The position numbers were made by a program, and so were the translations under genes. A DNA stretch of 64,000 nucleotides, from NCBI GenBank assembly GCA_963803425.1, contig CAWDMA010000001.1, positions 558,001 through 622,000 of the forward strand. The letters are read 5' to 3'. Under the pieces are notes generated by a model. It saw only the letters and a list, made by a program, of their open reading frames with translations. It had not been told where the DNA came from and did not search any database. This DNA is from DASPWW01 sp963803425. Its GTDB lineage: Bacteria > Actinomycetota > Thermoleophilia > Solirubrobacterales > 70-9. Positions 22,938 to 32,320 of this stretch are shown one piece after another. Within the stretch, counting starts at the first letter, position 1, and each line of letters begins with the position of its first letter.

Positions 22938-25364
22938 CTACAGCGCCCGCTCGACGCTCTCCCCCGCCCGCAATTCGACCACCTCGCCCGCCAGCCCGAC
23001 GTCGATCGGGGGCTCGTCGGAGGGCGGGGCCGTGATCCTGATCAGGTCCGGCGTCAAGACGACCTCGATACCCCAGTGGCGGCGATAGCGGAGCTTGAAC
23101 CGGAGCTCGGCGAGCCCGGCGGGGAGGGCCGGGTTCAGCCACAGGACGTCGTCGCGCGTCTCCAGGCCGGAATATCCGCGCTGCACGAGGTCGACGGTGC
23201 CCGCCATCGCGCCGAGGTGAACGCCCTCGGCCGTCGTGCCACCTTGGACGTCGGCGATGTCGCTCTCCATCGCCTCGGTGAAAAGCTCCCAGGACCGCTC
23301 CCGGTCCGCCCTCGCCAGCACCCACGCGTGGACGACCTTGCTGAGCGTCGATCCGTGTGAGGTCCTGTCGCGGTAGTAAGAGATCGTGCGCTCGATCGTC
23401 TCCAGCTCGAGCGGGTATCCGAGCCGGTCGAAAAGCTCCCGGAGCTCGTCCGCGGACAACAGGTAGAACAGCATCAGCACGTCCGTCTGCTTCGAGGCCT
23501 TGTAGCGGTTGACCGTGTCGCCCTCCGCCTCCAGGATCCGGTCGAGACGCTGGATGTTCCCGTACCGCTCCCGGTATCCGTCCCAGTCCAGCTCCTGGAG
23601 CGCGTCGTAGCCCTCGAACTGGCTGATCACCCCGTCGTGGAAGGGGACCAGCAGGCGGCGGCTGATCTGGTCCCAGCGGTCGAGCTCCTCGCGGCGCAGG
23701 CCTAGCAGCCGGACGAGCTCCTCCCGGCGCTGCCCGGGCAGCGTGTCGAGGATCCGGGGGGCGCGCCACAGCGCCCACGCCGCCATCACGTTCGTGTAGG
23801 CGTTGTTGTTGATTCCCGGCTCGTCGGCACCGGGGTACGCATCGTGGTACTCGTCGGGGCCGACGACGCCGCGGATCTCATACTTGTCGACGTCGCGGTT
23901 GTAGGTTGCGATGCTGGCCCAGAAGCGCGCGATCTCAACGAACATCTCGGCGCCGTAGAAGGCCAGGAACTCGTCGTCCTCGGTGGCCTGGTGGTAGAGC
24001 CAGATGTTGAAGGCGATCTCCACGTTGACGTGGCGCTGGCGGCGGGAGTTGTCCGGCAGCCACCGCCGCGAGCGCGGGTTCAGGTGCAGCGTCGGCGTCA
24101 GCTCCTCGCCGGTCGACCCGCTCTGCCACGGGTACATCGCGCCCTCGTAGCCCGCCTCGCGGGCGTTGCGTAAGGCCTCGTTCAGACGCCGGTAGCGGTA
24201 CCGGATCAGCGCCCGGGTGACCTCGGGCAGCCGCAGGTTGAGGAAGGGGAAGATGAACAGCGCGTCCCAGAAGATGTGCCCGCGATACGCCTCCCCGGCC
24301 AGGCCTCGGGCGGGGACGCCCGCGTCCACCTCGGTGGTGTGCTCGGATGTTGTCTGCAGCAGATGGAAGGTGTGCAGGCGGATCACCGCCGGGGCCGATG
24401 CGACGTGGTCGCGCATCTCGATCGCGCACAGGTCCCACAGCTCGCCCCATCGGCGCACGTGCTCGGACAGCAGCGCGTCGAATCCGGGCACGTAGCCGAC
24501 CAGCCGGCACGCGTCCCGGCCCGGCTCGGAGACCGCCGGCTCGCGTGACGTGTACAGGGCCACCACCTTCTCCGCCGTGACCGCGTGCTCGGGCTCGAGA
24601 TCGGCGTCGAGCTCCAGCCCGATCCAGCCTGGCTCGGCGAGGGTGCGCTCCCCGGCGGCCGGCACCGGGACCCCGTCCCGCGTCAGCCGGGTTCGGGCCG
24701 CCTCCGCGATCCGGATCCGCGACTGGGTTGTCTCCGTCTCGAGCATGATCGTCTCGCGGTCCGCGACCCGGGTCTCGATCGCGGTCAGGTGGCGGCGGGC
24801 GAGGTCTCGGTAGCGCTCCACACCGCCGTTCACGACCCGCCCGTCGAGCGCCGAGCGGATCGTCAGCCGTCCGGACCAGTTCAGCGACGCGATCCTCGTC
24901 TCCAGGGCAGCGATCTGCGGTGTGGCCATGCTGACGAAGGTGCGCTGGGTGAGCGTCGTCTCGCGTCCCACCGCGTCGCGGAAGCGCAGCATCCGGACCA
25001 GCACCCCGCGCTGCATGTCGAGCACCTGGGCGTAGTCGTCGAGGTCGACCGAGCCGAGCTCGAACCACTCGTCGTCGTCGATCCGGAACGTCAGGCAGAG
25101 CCAGTTTGGGAGGTTGACGAGCGACTCGTCCTCGATCGTCCGTCCCGCCACCTCGCTCGCCAGCCGGTTGAAGCAGCCCGCGGCGTAGGTGCCCGGATAG
25201 TGGACGCCGTCCGCGCACGACTCGGGGGCCGCGCCGCGGGTCGCGAAGCGGCCGTTTCCGAGCGAGCACAGCGCCTCGCGCAGACCCTCCTCGGCCGGGT
25301 CGAAACCCTCGTAGGAGAGCGTCCAGCCCGCGATCCTGGGGAGGCGCTTCGCAACCCGGTCCAT
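22938..25364 (-). CDS. Glycoside hydrolase family 65 protein (disaccharide phosphorylase type)
   Basis: 808 residues, the normal GH65 length. N-terminal beta-sandwich landmarks are EALCSLGNGRFATRGAAPE and YAAGCFNRLASEV. In the (alpha/alpha)6 catalytic domain are HIFWDALFIFPFLNLRLPEV and GVVGPDEYHDAYPGADEPG, where Glu505 is the expected general acid, and later YKASKQTDVLMLFYLL and HGSTLSKVVHAWVLARADR. Members phosphorolyse or hydrolyse trehalose, maltose, kojibiose or related glucosides; specificity is not readable here. The product glucose phosphate would feed glycolysis. The ATG at 25364 gives the conserved start. It is divergent from the PEP synthase gene. Confidence 0.92.
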   Translation of the reverse strand: MDRVAKRLPRIAGWTLSYEGFDPAEEGLREALCSLGNGRFATRGAAPESCADGVHYPGTYAAGCFNRLASEVAGRTIEDESLVNLPNWLCLTFRIDDDEWFELGSVDLDDYAQVLDMQRGVLVRMLRFRDAVGRETTLTQRTFVSMATPQIAALETRIASLNWSGRLTIRSALDGRVVNGGVERYRDLARRHLTAIETRVADRETIMLETETTQSRIRIAEAARTRLTRDGVPVPAAGERTLAEPGWIGLELDADLEPEHAVTAEKVVALYTSREPAVSEPGRDACRLVGYVPGFDALLSEHVRRWGELWDLCAIEMRDHVASAPAVIRLHTFHLLQTTSEHTTEVDAGVPARGLAGEAYRGHIFWDALFIFPFLNLRLPEVTRALIRYRYRRLNEALRNAREAGYEGAMYPWQSGSTGEELTPTLHLNPRSRRWLPDNSRRQRHVNVEIAFNIWLYHQATEDDEFLAFYGAEMFVEIARFWASIATYNRDVDKYEIRGVVGPDEYHDAYPGADEPGINNNAYTNVMAAWALWRAPRILDTLPGQRREELVRLLGLRREELDRWDQISRRLLVPFHDGVISQFEGYDALQELDWDGYRERYGNIQRLDRILEAEGDTVNRYKASKQTDVLMLFYLLSADELRELFDRLGYPLELETIERTISYYRDRTSHGSTLSKVVHAWVLARADRERSWELFTEAMESDIADVQGGTTAEGVHLGAMAGTVDLVQRGYSGLETRDDVLWLNPALPAGLAELRFKLRYRRHWGIEVVLTPDLIRITAPPSDEPPIDVGLAGEVVELRAGESVERAL

Positions 25365-25523
25365 CAGCCTGGCGACGCCTTCGGGTCCCGCTCCGCTCCC
25401 ATCCTGGCCGGGACGCTATGCGGACGGGCTCCCGCGTGCAACGGGGGAAGCGCGTTCCGCTCAGCGGCAAAGTACGGAGCGATCAGCGTGATTGCGGCGG
25501 ATTGTGGAGGCCCGGAGCGGCAC

Positions 25524-25557
25524 TAGGCTGCGGCCGATCCCGTCGAGCGAGGAGGAG
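25524..25557 (+). promoter_or_regulatory. TAGGCT box and strong ribosome-binding site of the PEP synthase gene
   Basis: TAGGCT at 25524-25529 is followed by GAGGAGGAG at 25549-25557, ending 4 nt before the ATG at 25562. Here the same promoter box is paired with a short leader and a Shine-Dalgarno, unlike the leaderless cases. Confidence 0.5.
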
Positions 25558-25561
25558 CGCG

Positions 25562-27919
25562 ATGACCCCGACCCAGCAAGCGTCCGACCGCAGCGCCGCG
25601 CCGGGGCGGCCGGTGCGGCCGTTCTCCGAGCTGTCGCGTGCCGAGGACGTTCCCTACGCCGGCGGCAAGGGAGCCAACCTGGGCGAGCTCACCGCCGCCG
25701 GGCTTCCGGTCCCGCCGGGGTTCGTGGTCGGGGCGCCCTCCTACGCCGCCTTCTGCGAAAAGGGGGGGTTGCGGGACCGCGTCGCGGCGCGGCTGGAGGA
25801 GCTCGACGTCGAGAGCACCTCCGAGCTGGAGACCGCGGCCGCCGAGGTCCGCGAGTTGGTGGAGGCGGAGCCGGTCCCGGAGTGGCTTGTCGAGGCGATC
25901 GCGAACGCCTACCGGGAGCTGGCGGGCGGCGCCGACGACCCCCCGGTCGCGGTCCGCTCCTCGGCCACCGCCGAGGACACCGAGTCGGCGTCGTTCGCGG
26001 GCATGAACGAGACCTTCCTGAACGTCCGCGGCCGCGACGACGTGGTCGACGCGGTCCGCCGGTGCTGGTCGTCGCTGTTCGGCGCCCGGACGATCTACTA
26101 CAGGGCGAAGCGCGGGTTCGGTCAGGCGGACATGGACATCGCAGTGGTCGTGCAGCGTCAGATCCTCGCGACCCGCGCAGGGGTGATGTTCACGATCGAT
26201 CCCGCTTCCGGAGCCGAGGGCAGGCTGATCATCGAGGGGTCGTTCGGGCTGGGCGAGTCCGTCGTGTCGGGCTCGGTCTCACCCGATCGCTACGTGGTCG
26301 ACAAGGGCAGCCTCGCGATCCTCGCTCGCGAGGTGCGTCGCAAGGAGTTGGTGATCGAGCCGCAGCCAGGCGGCGGAACGGTGACGCGCGAGCTCTCCGA
26401 GGACGAGGCGCACGCGCCGGTGCTGACAGACGACGAGGTCCGCGAGGTGGCCGAGCTGGGGATCCGGATCGAGAGCCACTACGAATCCCCGCAGGACACC
26501 GAGTGGGCATACGACCCGGATGGCGACCCATGGATGCTGCAGTCGCGTCCGGTCACATCGGCCGGCGGCGTCGCGATGGGCGAAGGCGCGCCCCGCGCGG
26601 CTGGTGCGACTTCGGAAGGCGAGGTCCTGGTCAGCGGCTTGGGCGCGGCTCCGGGCGCCGCCAGCGGCTCGGTGCGGGTGATCCGCGAGCGCGGCGATGC
26701 AGACGGTCTCGAGGACGGCGAGATCCTCGTCACCCACATGACCGCGCCGGACTGGGTCCCGCTGATGCGTCGCGCCGCGGCGATCGTCACGGACTCCGGC
26801 GGGATGACCTGCCACGCGGCGATCGTCTCGCGAGAGCTCGGGATCCCGTGTGTGGTGGGGACCGCGGAGGCGACGAAGGTGCTCCGTGACGGCGAGGTGG
26901 TGACCGTCGACGCGACCCACGGCGCGGTTCGCGAGGGCGCCTCGGCGCCGGCTCCAGCGTCCGAGGCCGCCGCGCCCGCGACGCCGGCCGCCGCGCCCGC
27001 GACGGGCACGAAGCTGCTCGTCAACCTCTCGGAGCCCTCTCAGATCGATCGCGCGGCCGCCCTGGACGTCGAGGGCGTGGGGTTGCTGCGCGCCGAGCTG
27101 ATGGTCGTCGAGGCGCTCGACGGCATCCACCCGCGGCTGCTGATGGAGCAGGGTCGCAGCGACGAGTTCGTCGACCGGATGGCCGGCGCGCTGACCTCGT
27201 TCGCGTCCGCGTTCGCGCCGCGCCCGATCACCTACCGGACGATCGACTTCCGCTCGAACGAGTTCCGCGGCCTCGAGGGCGGCGATCGCTTCGAGCCCGA
27301 GGAGGCGAACCCGATGATCGGATATCGCGGCGCGCTCCGCTACATGCGCGAGCCGGACCTCCTGGGGCTCGAGCTGGAGGCGATCGGGAGGGTGTGGGAC
27401 GACGGGCACACGAACTTCCACGTCATGCTCCCGTTCGTCCGCACCGAGCGCGAGGTGGTCGCGTGCCGGAAGGCATTCGAGGACGCCGGCCTGTTATCGC
27501 GGCAGGGGTTCGAGCTGTGGGTGATGGCCGAGGTGCCGTCGATTCTGTTCAACCTGGAGCGGTACGCCGAGCTCGGCGTCGCCGGGATCTCGATCGGCTC
27601 CAACGACCTCACTCAGCTTGTCCTCGGTGCCGACCGTGACTCGGAGGTGGTCGCCGAGATCTTCGACGAGCGCGACCCCGCGGTCGTCGCCTATCTCGAG
27701 CAGCTGATCCCGCGTGCCCGCGCGCTCGGACTGCAGACCTCGATCTGCGGCCAGGCTCCCTCTGTTCACCCGGAGTACGCCGAGATCCTGGTCCGCGCCG
27801 GGATCGACGCGATCTCGGTGAACATGGACACCGTGGACCGCGCCCGCCGGCTCGTTGCGGCGGCGGAGCGGCGCGTGCTGCTCGATCTCGCGCGCACCGC
27901 GGGCAGCGTCCCCGGATAG
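25562..27919 (+). CDS. ppsA: Phosphoenolpyruvate synthase / pyruvate,water dikinase
   Basis: About 785 residues. The N-terminal ATP-binding domain has YAGGKGANLGELTAAGLPVP, AVRSSATAEDTESASFAGM and IDPASGAEGRLIIEGSFGLG. The swivelling domain carries catalytic His418 in DSGGMTCHAAIVSREL. An Ala/Pro linker (about residues 460-480) joins it to the C-terminal TIM-barrel, with YRTIDFRSNEFRGLEGG, ANPMIGYRGALRYM, GSNDLTQLVLGADRDS and catalytic Cys in QTSICGQAPSVHPEY. It converts pyruvate and ATP to PEP, AMP and phosphate and so allows gluconeogenesis. The total matches PpsA (~790) rather than plant-type PPDK (~880). It is followed 19 nt later by a USP gene. Confidence 0.9.
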   Translation: MTPTQQASDRSAAPGRPVRPFSELSRAEDVPYAGGKGANLGELTAAGLPVPPGFVVGAPSYAAFCEKGGLRDRVAARLEELDVESTSELETAAAEVRELVEAEPVPEWLVEAIANAYRELAGGADDPPVAVRSSATAEDTESASFAGMNETFLNVRGRDDVVDAVRRCWSSLFGARTIYYRAKRGFGQADMDIAVVVQRQILATRAGVMFTIDPASGAEGRLIIEGSFGLGESVVSGSVSPDRYVVDKGSLAILAREVRRKELVIEPQPGGGTVTRELSEDEAHAPVLTDDEVREVAELGIRIESHYESPQDTEWAYDPDGDPWMLQSRPVTSAGGVAMGEGAPRAAGATSEGEVLVSGLGAAPGAASGSVRVIRERGDADGLEDGEILVTHMTAPDWVPLMRRAAAIVTDSGGMTCHAAIVSRELGIPCVVGTAEATKVLRDGEVVTVDATHGAVREGASAPAPASEAAAPATPAAAPATGTKLLVNLSEPSQIDRAAALDVEGVGLLRAELMVVEALDGIHPRLLMEQGRSDEFVDRMAGALTSFASAFAPRPITYRTIDFRSNEFRGLEGGDRFEPEEANPMIGYRGALRYMREPDLLGLELEAIGRVWDDGHTNFHVMLPFVRTEREVVACRKAFEDAGLLSRQGFELWVMAEVPSILFNLERYAELGVAGISIGSNDLTQLVLGADRDSEVVAEIFDERDPAVVAYLEQLIPRARALGLQTSICGQAPSVHPEYAEILVRAGIDAISVNMDTVDRARRLVAAAERRVLLDLARTAGSVPG

Positions 27920-27938
27920 GCTCGGGTCCGAGGGAGTC

Positions 27939-28838
27939 GTGCGCGGAGAGGTCATCGTCGGGTATGACGGGCGTGCTCCGGCGCTCGACGCGATGGTGCT
28001 CGGCCGCACGCTCGCCACGCTCACCGGTGCCCCGCTGTCGATCGCGATCGCGCTCCCGTACGACCCGATGATCGCGGAGCTCGACTCGTACGACGAGGTG
28101 GTCCACAAGGACGCGGTCACGCTGCTCGACCGAGCCCGCCCGCTGCTCGACGGAGTCGAGTTCGAGCTGCATGCTTGGGGCGGCGACTCGCCGACACGGA
28201 TGCTGCACGACCTCGCGGAGCGGGTGGACGCCGCCGCGATCGTGCTCGGCTCGACTCACCGCGGTGCGCTCGGTGCGCTGCTGCCGGGGAGCGTCGCCGA
28301 GCGCCTCCTGGCAGGGGCGCCGTGCGCGGTCGCCGTCGCCCCGCGTGGATACGCCGCGCTCGGCTCGCCCCGGATCGAGTCGATCGGCGTCGGGTTCGAC
28401 GGCTCGGAGGAGGCAGACGGCGCGCTCTCCCTCGCAGCCGAGCTCGCTGCCCGGAGCGGAGCCGGCGTCCGCCTCATCGCGGTCGCCGAGCCCCCGATGC
28501 TGGGCTCGCCCGAGGCGGCGTGGATGGCCGCCGCGGCGCTCGCCGGGGAGGACCCCGAGCTCGCTGCGAAGCGGGAGCGTGGGCTCAACGAGGCGGCGAG
28601 AGAGGCGGTTGCCGCGCTTCCGGAGGGGGTGCGCGGAACCGAGGAGACGATCGCGGGGGATCCGGCCACGGTCCTGCTGGAGCGAACCGCGAATCTCGAT
28701 CTGCTGATCGTCGGGTCGCGCCGGTACGGCCCGGTCCGCCGCGTCCTGCTCGGGACCGTCTCGGGGCGGGTGATGCGAACCGCCTCCTGCCCCGTGCTCG
28801 CCGTCCCCAGAGGCGCCGGCGGCGACGCGCGAGGTTGA
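27939..28838 (+). CDS. Tandem universal stress protein (two UspA domains)
   Basis: About 299 residues from the GTG at 27939. Domain 1 starts EVIVGYDGRAPALDAMVLGR and ends GSTHRGALGALLPGSVAERL. Domain 2 starts IGVGFDGSEEADGALSLAAE and ends GSRRYGPVRRVLLGTVSGRV. Both retain the ATP-binding glycine pattern. GAGGGAG lies 3 nt before the start, and a TAGGCT box at 27917-27922 is 16 nt upstream, so transcription may begin in the 19-nt gap after the PEP synthase gene. Its layout matches the USP at 10136, to which it looks paralogous. Confidence 0.88.
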   Translation: MRGEVIVGYDGRAPALDAMVLGRTLATLTGAPLSIAIALPYDPMIAELDSYDEVVHKDAVTLLDRARPLLDGVEFELHAWGGDSPTRMLHDLAERVDAAAIVLGSTHRGALGALLPGSVAERLLAGAPCAVAVAPRGYAALGSPRIESIGVGFDGSEEADGALSLAAELAARSGAGVRLIAVAEPPMLGSPEAAWMAAAALAGEDPELAAKRERGLNEAAREAVAALPEGVRGTEETIAGDPATVLLERTANLDLLIVGSRRYGPVRRVLLGTVSGRVMRTASCPVLAVPRGAGGDARG

Positions 28839-28857
28839 CCGGGGCACCCCCGCGAAG

Positions 28858-28863
28858 TAGGTT
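28858..28863 (+). promoter_or_regulatory. TAGGTT -10-like box before the lipoprotein-like gene
   Basis: The box ends 9 nt before the GTG at 28873, consistent with a leaderless start. Confidence 0.4.
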
Positions 28864-28872
28864 TTTCGCCCT

Positions 28873-29214
28873 GTGGGCAGGCTGAAGGCGGTCGTTGCGG
28901 TCGTGATCCTGGGCTTGGTCCCGGTGGCGGCTGCCTGCGGCGGCGACAGCGGCGCGATCGCCGACTCGCAGATCGTCGACGCCCTGAAGCTGAAGAAGAG
29001 CCCCGATGGCCCGTACGCGATCGGCGGCGACCCGTTCTGCGAAGTCAACGACGACCTGCTCAACGACTCCGAGGAGATCGACGTCGCCCGCGACGGCGCC
29101 GGGTCCGACCTGGTGATCACGAACGGGGACGAGAGCGTCGGGATCCAGGCGGTTCCTCCGTTCGACCCGGCGTGCGCCCGGAAGGCGCGTCGCGAGCTGG
29201 AGCGGATCGAGTAG
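28873..29214 (+). CDS. Putative secreted lipoprotein, unknown function
   Basis: 113 residues. The N-terminus GRLKAVVAVVILGLVPVAAA then CGGDSG looks like a signal peptide with a weak lipobox (AAAC). The mature part is acidic (ADSQIVDALKLKKSPDGPYA, FCEVNDDLLNDSEEIDVARD) and contains two further cysteines that could pair. I do not recognise a domain. It stands between the stress island and metG and may be transcribed alone from its own promoter box. Function is unassigned. Confidence 0.65.
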   Translation: MGRLKAVVAVVILGLVPVAAACGGDSGAIADSQIVDALKLKKSPDGPYAIGGDPFCEVNDDLLNDSEEIDVARDGAGSDLVITNGDESVGIQAVPPFDPACARKARRELERIE

Positions 29215-29247
29215 CGCCCGCCGCGCATGGGGCGGCGGGTCGGCGCA

Positions 29248-29253
29248 TATCCT
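29248..29253 (+). promoter_or_regulatory. TATCCT -10-like box before metG
   Basis: The box ends 8 nt before the GTG at 29262, the start that gives the conserved N-terminus SYYVTTPIYYVN. Confidence 0.45.
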
Positions 29254-29261
29254 CAGTCGTG

Positions 29262-30784
29262 GTGAGCTACTACGTCACCACCCCGATCTACTACGTGAAC
29301 GCCGAGCCCCACCTCGGGCACGCCTACACGACGATCGCTGCCGACGTGCTGGCCCGGCACATGCGCCAGCGCGGCGAGGACGTGTTCTTCCTGACCGGAA
29401 CGGACGAGCACGGCGAGCCGGTGGAGCTGGCGGCCGAGCGGGAGGGGATCGAGCCGCAGGAGCTCGCCGACCGCAACGCGCCGCAAGTTCGAGGCGATGA
29501 TGCGGCTGGTCGATGCCTCGAACGACTTCTTCATCCGCACCTCCGACCCCCGCCACACCGCACGGGTCGCGGAGATCATCCAGCGGGTGCACGACAACGG
29601 GCACGTGTACGAGGGAAGCTACGAGGGCTGGTACTGCCCCCGGTGCGCCGGCTTCTACACGGAGCGCGAGCTGGGGCCCGGCAGCACCTGTCCGATCCAC
29701 GAGATCCCGCTGGAGAAGGAGCGCGAGGAGAACTGGTTCTTCCGGCTGTCGGCGTTCCAGTCCGAGCTGGAGCGCCTGTACGCGGAGCGGTCCGACTTCG
29801 TCGTCCCGCAGCACCGATACAACGAGGCGCTCTCGTTCATCGAGCAGGGGCTCGAGGACGTGTCCCTGTCGCGGCCGAAGCTGAAGTGGGGGATGACGCT
29901 GCCGTGGGACCCCAGCCAGCGGATGTATGTGTGGTTCGACGCGCTGCTCAACTACGTGACGGCGCTCTCCTTCGCCCGCGAGGGCGAGGACGTCACCGAC
30001 CGGTACTGGCCGGCGGACTTCCAGATCATGGCGAAGGACATCCTCAAGTTTCACGCGGTGATCTGGCCGGCGCTGCTCAGCGCCGCGGGGCTCGAGTACC
30101 CCCGCCGCCTGGCGATACACGGCTTCCTGCTGATGGGCGAGAAGAAGATGTCGAAGTCGCTCGGCAACGTGCTCGACCCGAACGACGTGGTGGAGAAGTT
30201 CGGCGCCGACGCCCTCCGGCACTACTGCTTCCGAGAGGTCAGCTTCGGCAATGACGGCTCGGTCTCATCCGCCGGCTTCGAGGAGCGGTACGAGGCAGAG
30301 CTGGCGAACGAGTGCGGGCAACCTCGCCAGCCGCACGCTGGCGATGGTGGAGCGCTACCGGGACGGCGTCGTGCCCAAGGCGGAGCAGGACCCGGCGCTG
30401 ATCGAGGGGGAGGACGGCTTCGACGGGCTGGTCGGTCGGGTCGAGGCGCTGCTCGACGGCGCCGAGCTGAGCCAGGCCCTGGGCGAGATCTGGGACCGGG
30501 TGCGCCGGCTGAACCGCTACGTCGAGGAGACCCGGCCGTGGGAGCTGGCCAAGGAGGAGGGCGCAGGCGATCGGCTCGACCAGGTGCTCTACTCGCTGGC
30601 GGAGGGAGTCCGGGTGCTGGCGCTGCTGCTCTGCGCGTACATGCCTTCCACCTCGGATCAGCTTCTCGACGCGATCGGGGAGTCCGAGCGCGGACTGGCC
30701 GACTTCGGGAGCGGCTCAGGAGGCGGCCGGATCGAGCGGACCGCGCCGCTGTTCCCCAAGCTCGAGCCCGCGGCTCAGGGATAG
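29262..30784 (+). pseudogene. metG: Methionyl-tRNA synthetase, frame broken twice (probable sequence errors)
   Basis: Three consecutive frames give a complete class I synthetase of about 506 residues. Frame one has SYYVTTPIYYVNAEPHLGHA (HIGH-type PHLGH) and TGTDEHGEPVELAA. After an extra base near 29481-29484, frame two has DASNDFFIRTSDPRH, GWYCPRCAGFYTERE, EENWFFRLSAFQ and the KMSKS loop KKMSKSLGNVLDPNDVV. After an extra G in 30316-30318, frame three gives GNLASRTLAMVERYRDG through to PLFPKLEP. No C-terminal tRNA-binding domain is present, which is normal for this subtype. The gene is normally essential and both defects are single-base insertions, so a sequencing error is the likeliest cause. 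The tatD GTG follows the stop directly. Confidence 0.88.
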
Positions 30785-31537
30785 GTGGTCGATACCCACG
30801 CCCATCTCGGGTTCTGCGAGCCGGGCGACGCCGACCTGGTCGCGGCCGCGCGCGAGGCCGGCGTGCGCCGGGTGCTGAGCGTCGGCACCGACGAGGACGC
30901 GAACCGGGACGCGGTGGCGGCGGCCGAGGCGCACGAGGATGTGCTTGCCTGCGTCGGCCGGCACCCCAACTACGCCGAGGGCTTCGACGGCGCCGCCGCG
31001 GACGAGATCGAGCGGCTCGCGGCGCACCAGCGGGTCCGCGCGATCGGGGAGACCGGGCTGGACTACTACAGGGAGGGTGCGCCGCGCGCTGCGCAGCGCG
31101 CGGCGTTCGCGGCACAGATCGAGATCGCCCGGCGGACGGAGCTGCCGCTCGTGATCCACATGCGCGACTCGGTAGAGGACGCGTTCGACGTGCTTCGCAC
31201 GACCGCGGAGGGCGTCAGGGTGATCCTGCACTGCTTCTCGGCCGGCCCCGAGGCGGTCGCCGAGGCTGCCGAGCGCGGATGGTTCTGCTCGTTCGCGGGC
31301 AACGTCACCTATCCGCGCGCCGAGCAGCTCCGCGACGCGGCCCGCCTCGTCCCCGACGAGCTGCTGCTGGTGGAGACAGACTCCCCGTACCTAGCCCCCC
31401 AGCCGGTCCGCGGCAAGCCGAACCAGCCCGCGAACGTGGTCGCGACCGCTGAGGCGCGTCGCCGAGGCCGCGAGGTGCGCTACGAGGAGCTGGAGCGGAC
31501 CGTGGAGGCGAACGCGGCGCGCCTGTTCGGCTGGTGA
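30785..31537 (+). CDS. tatD: TatD-family metal-dependent hydrolase/DNase
   Basis: 250 residues, full length. Metal ligands are visible: HxH in VDTHAHLGF, Glu in AIGETGLDYYREGAP, His in LPLVIHMRDS, His in VILHCFSAGPEA and Asp in LLLVETDSPYLAPQPVRGK. The family includes 3'-5' exonucleases and D-aminoacyl-tRNA deacylases. The GTG start at 30785 abuts the metG stop, and the rsmA GTG overlaps its stop (GTGA). The metG-tatD-rsmA-ispE order is a standard actinobacterial operon. The gene is intact although both neighbours carry frameshifts. Confidence 0.92.
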   Translation: MVDTHAHLGFCEPGDADLVAAAREAGVRRVLSVGTDEDANRDAVAAAEAHEDVLACVGRHPNYAEGFDGAAADEIERLAAHQRVRAIGETGLDYYREGAPRAAQRAAFAAQIEIARRTELPLVIHMRDSVEDAFDVLRTTAEGVRVILHCFSAGPEAVAEAAERGWFCSFAGNVTYPRAEQLRDAARLVPDELLLVETDSPYLAPQPVRGKPNQPANVVATAEARRRGREVRYEELERTVEANAARLFGW

Positions 31538-32320
31538 GCCGCCGGCGGCTCGGACAGCACTTCCTCGCCGACCCCAACCTGCTCGACGCGATCGTCCGCG
31601 ACGCCGGCGTCGGCCCCGCGGACTCGGTGCTGGAGATCGGGGGCGGCGCGGGGGCTCTCACCGAGCGGCTGGCGCCCCGGGTCGGCCACCTGCACGTGAT
31701 CGAGCTCGACGAAAGGCTCCGCAGCCAGCTCGAGCCGATCGCCACGGAGCACGGGGCGACGGTGGTGCTGGGGCGACGCGCTCCGGGTCGAGATCGGAGC
31801 GCTGCGTCCGCCTCCGGGCAAGATCGTCTCGAACCTGCCCTACTCGATTGCGACACCCGTGATCCTGCAGACGATCGAGGAGCTGCCCTCGGTCGTGCTC
31901 CTGGACGGTGCATGGTCCAGCGCGAGATCGCGGACCGGCTCCGGGCGCGAGCCGGGGACCCGCACCTACGGCGTCCCCTCCGTGCTCGTCCAGCTCGCCG
32001 CTCAGGTGGAGCTGCTCCGGCCGGTCGACCGGGCGGTGTTCACGCCGCGGCCGCGGGTCGACTCGGCGCTGATCGGGATCCGGCGGACGGGCCCCGCGGC
32101 GCCCCCCGCCGTCCGCCGGCTCGTCGCGGACGCTTTCGCACACAGGCGCAAGTCCCTGGCCCGCTCGGTGTCGCTGGCGGCGCCGCGCGCGGACCGCAGC
32201 GCGGTCCGCGAGGCCGTGCGAGAGGCGTTGCGCGAGCTCGGTGTGCGCTCGGATGCGCGCGCGGAGGCGCTGTCGCCGCAGGACTTCGAGCGCCTCGCCG
32301 GTACTTTGCACGCGGCTTGA
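31534..32320 (+). pseudogene. rsmA: 16S rRNA (adenine(1518/1519)-N6)-dimethyltransferase, three indels
   Basis: The N-terminus RRRLGQHFLADPNLLDAIVR and SAM motif VLEIGGGAGALTERLAP are intact. An extra G in 31770-31773 shifts the frame. The next part reads DALRVEIGALRPPPGKIVSN and LPYSIATPVILQT, the catalytic N-L-P-Y motif. A missing base near 31909-31912 gives MVQREIADRLRARAG, and an extra G in 31954-31957 restores YGVPSVLVQLAAQVELLRPV and VFTPRPRVDSALI to the end. Rejoined, it is about 262 residues, normal for RsmA/KsgA. It dimethylates A1518 and A1519 of 16S rRNA. The start is GTG overlapping the tatD stop; its own stop overlaps the ispE TTG. Confidence 0.85.
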
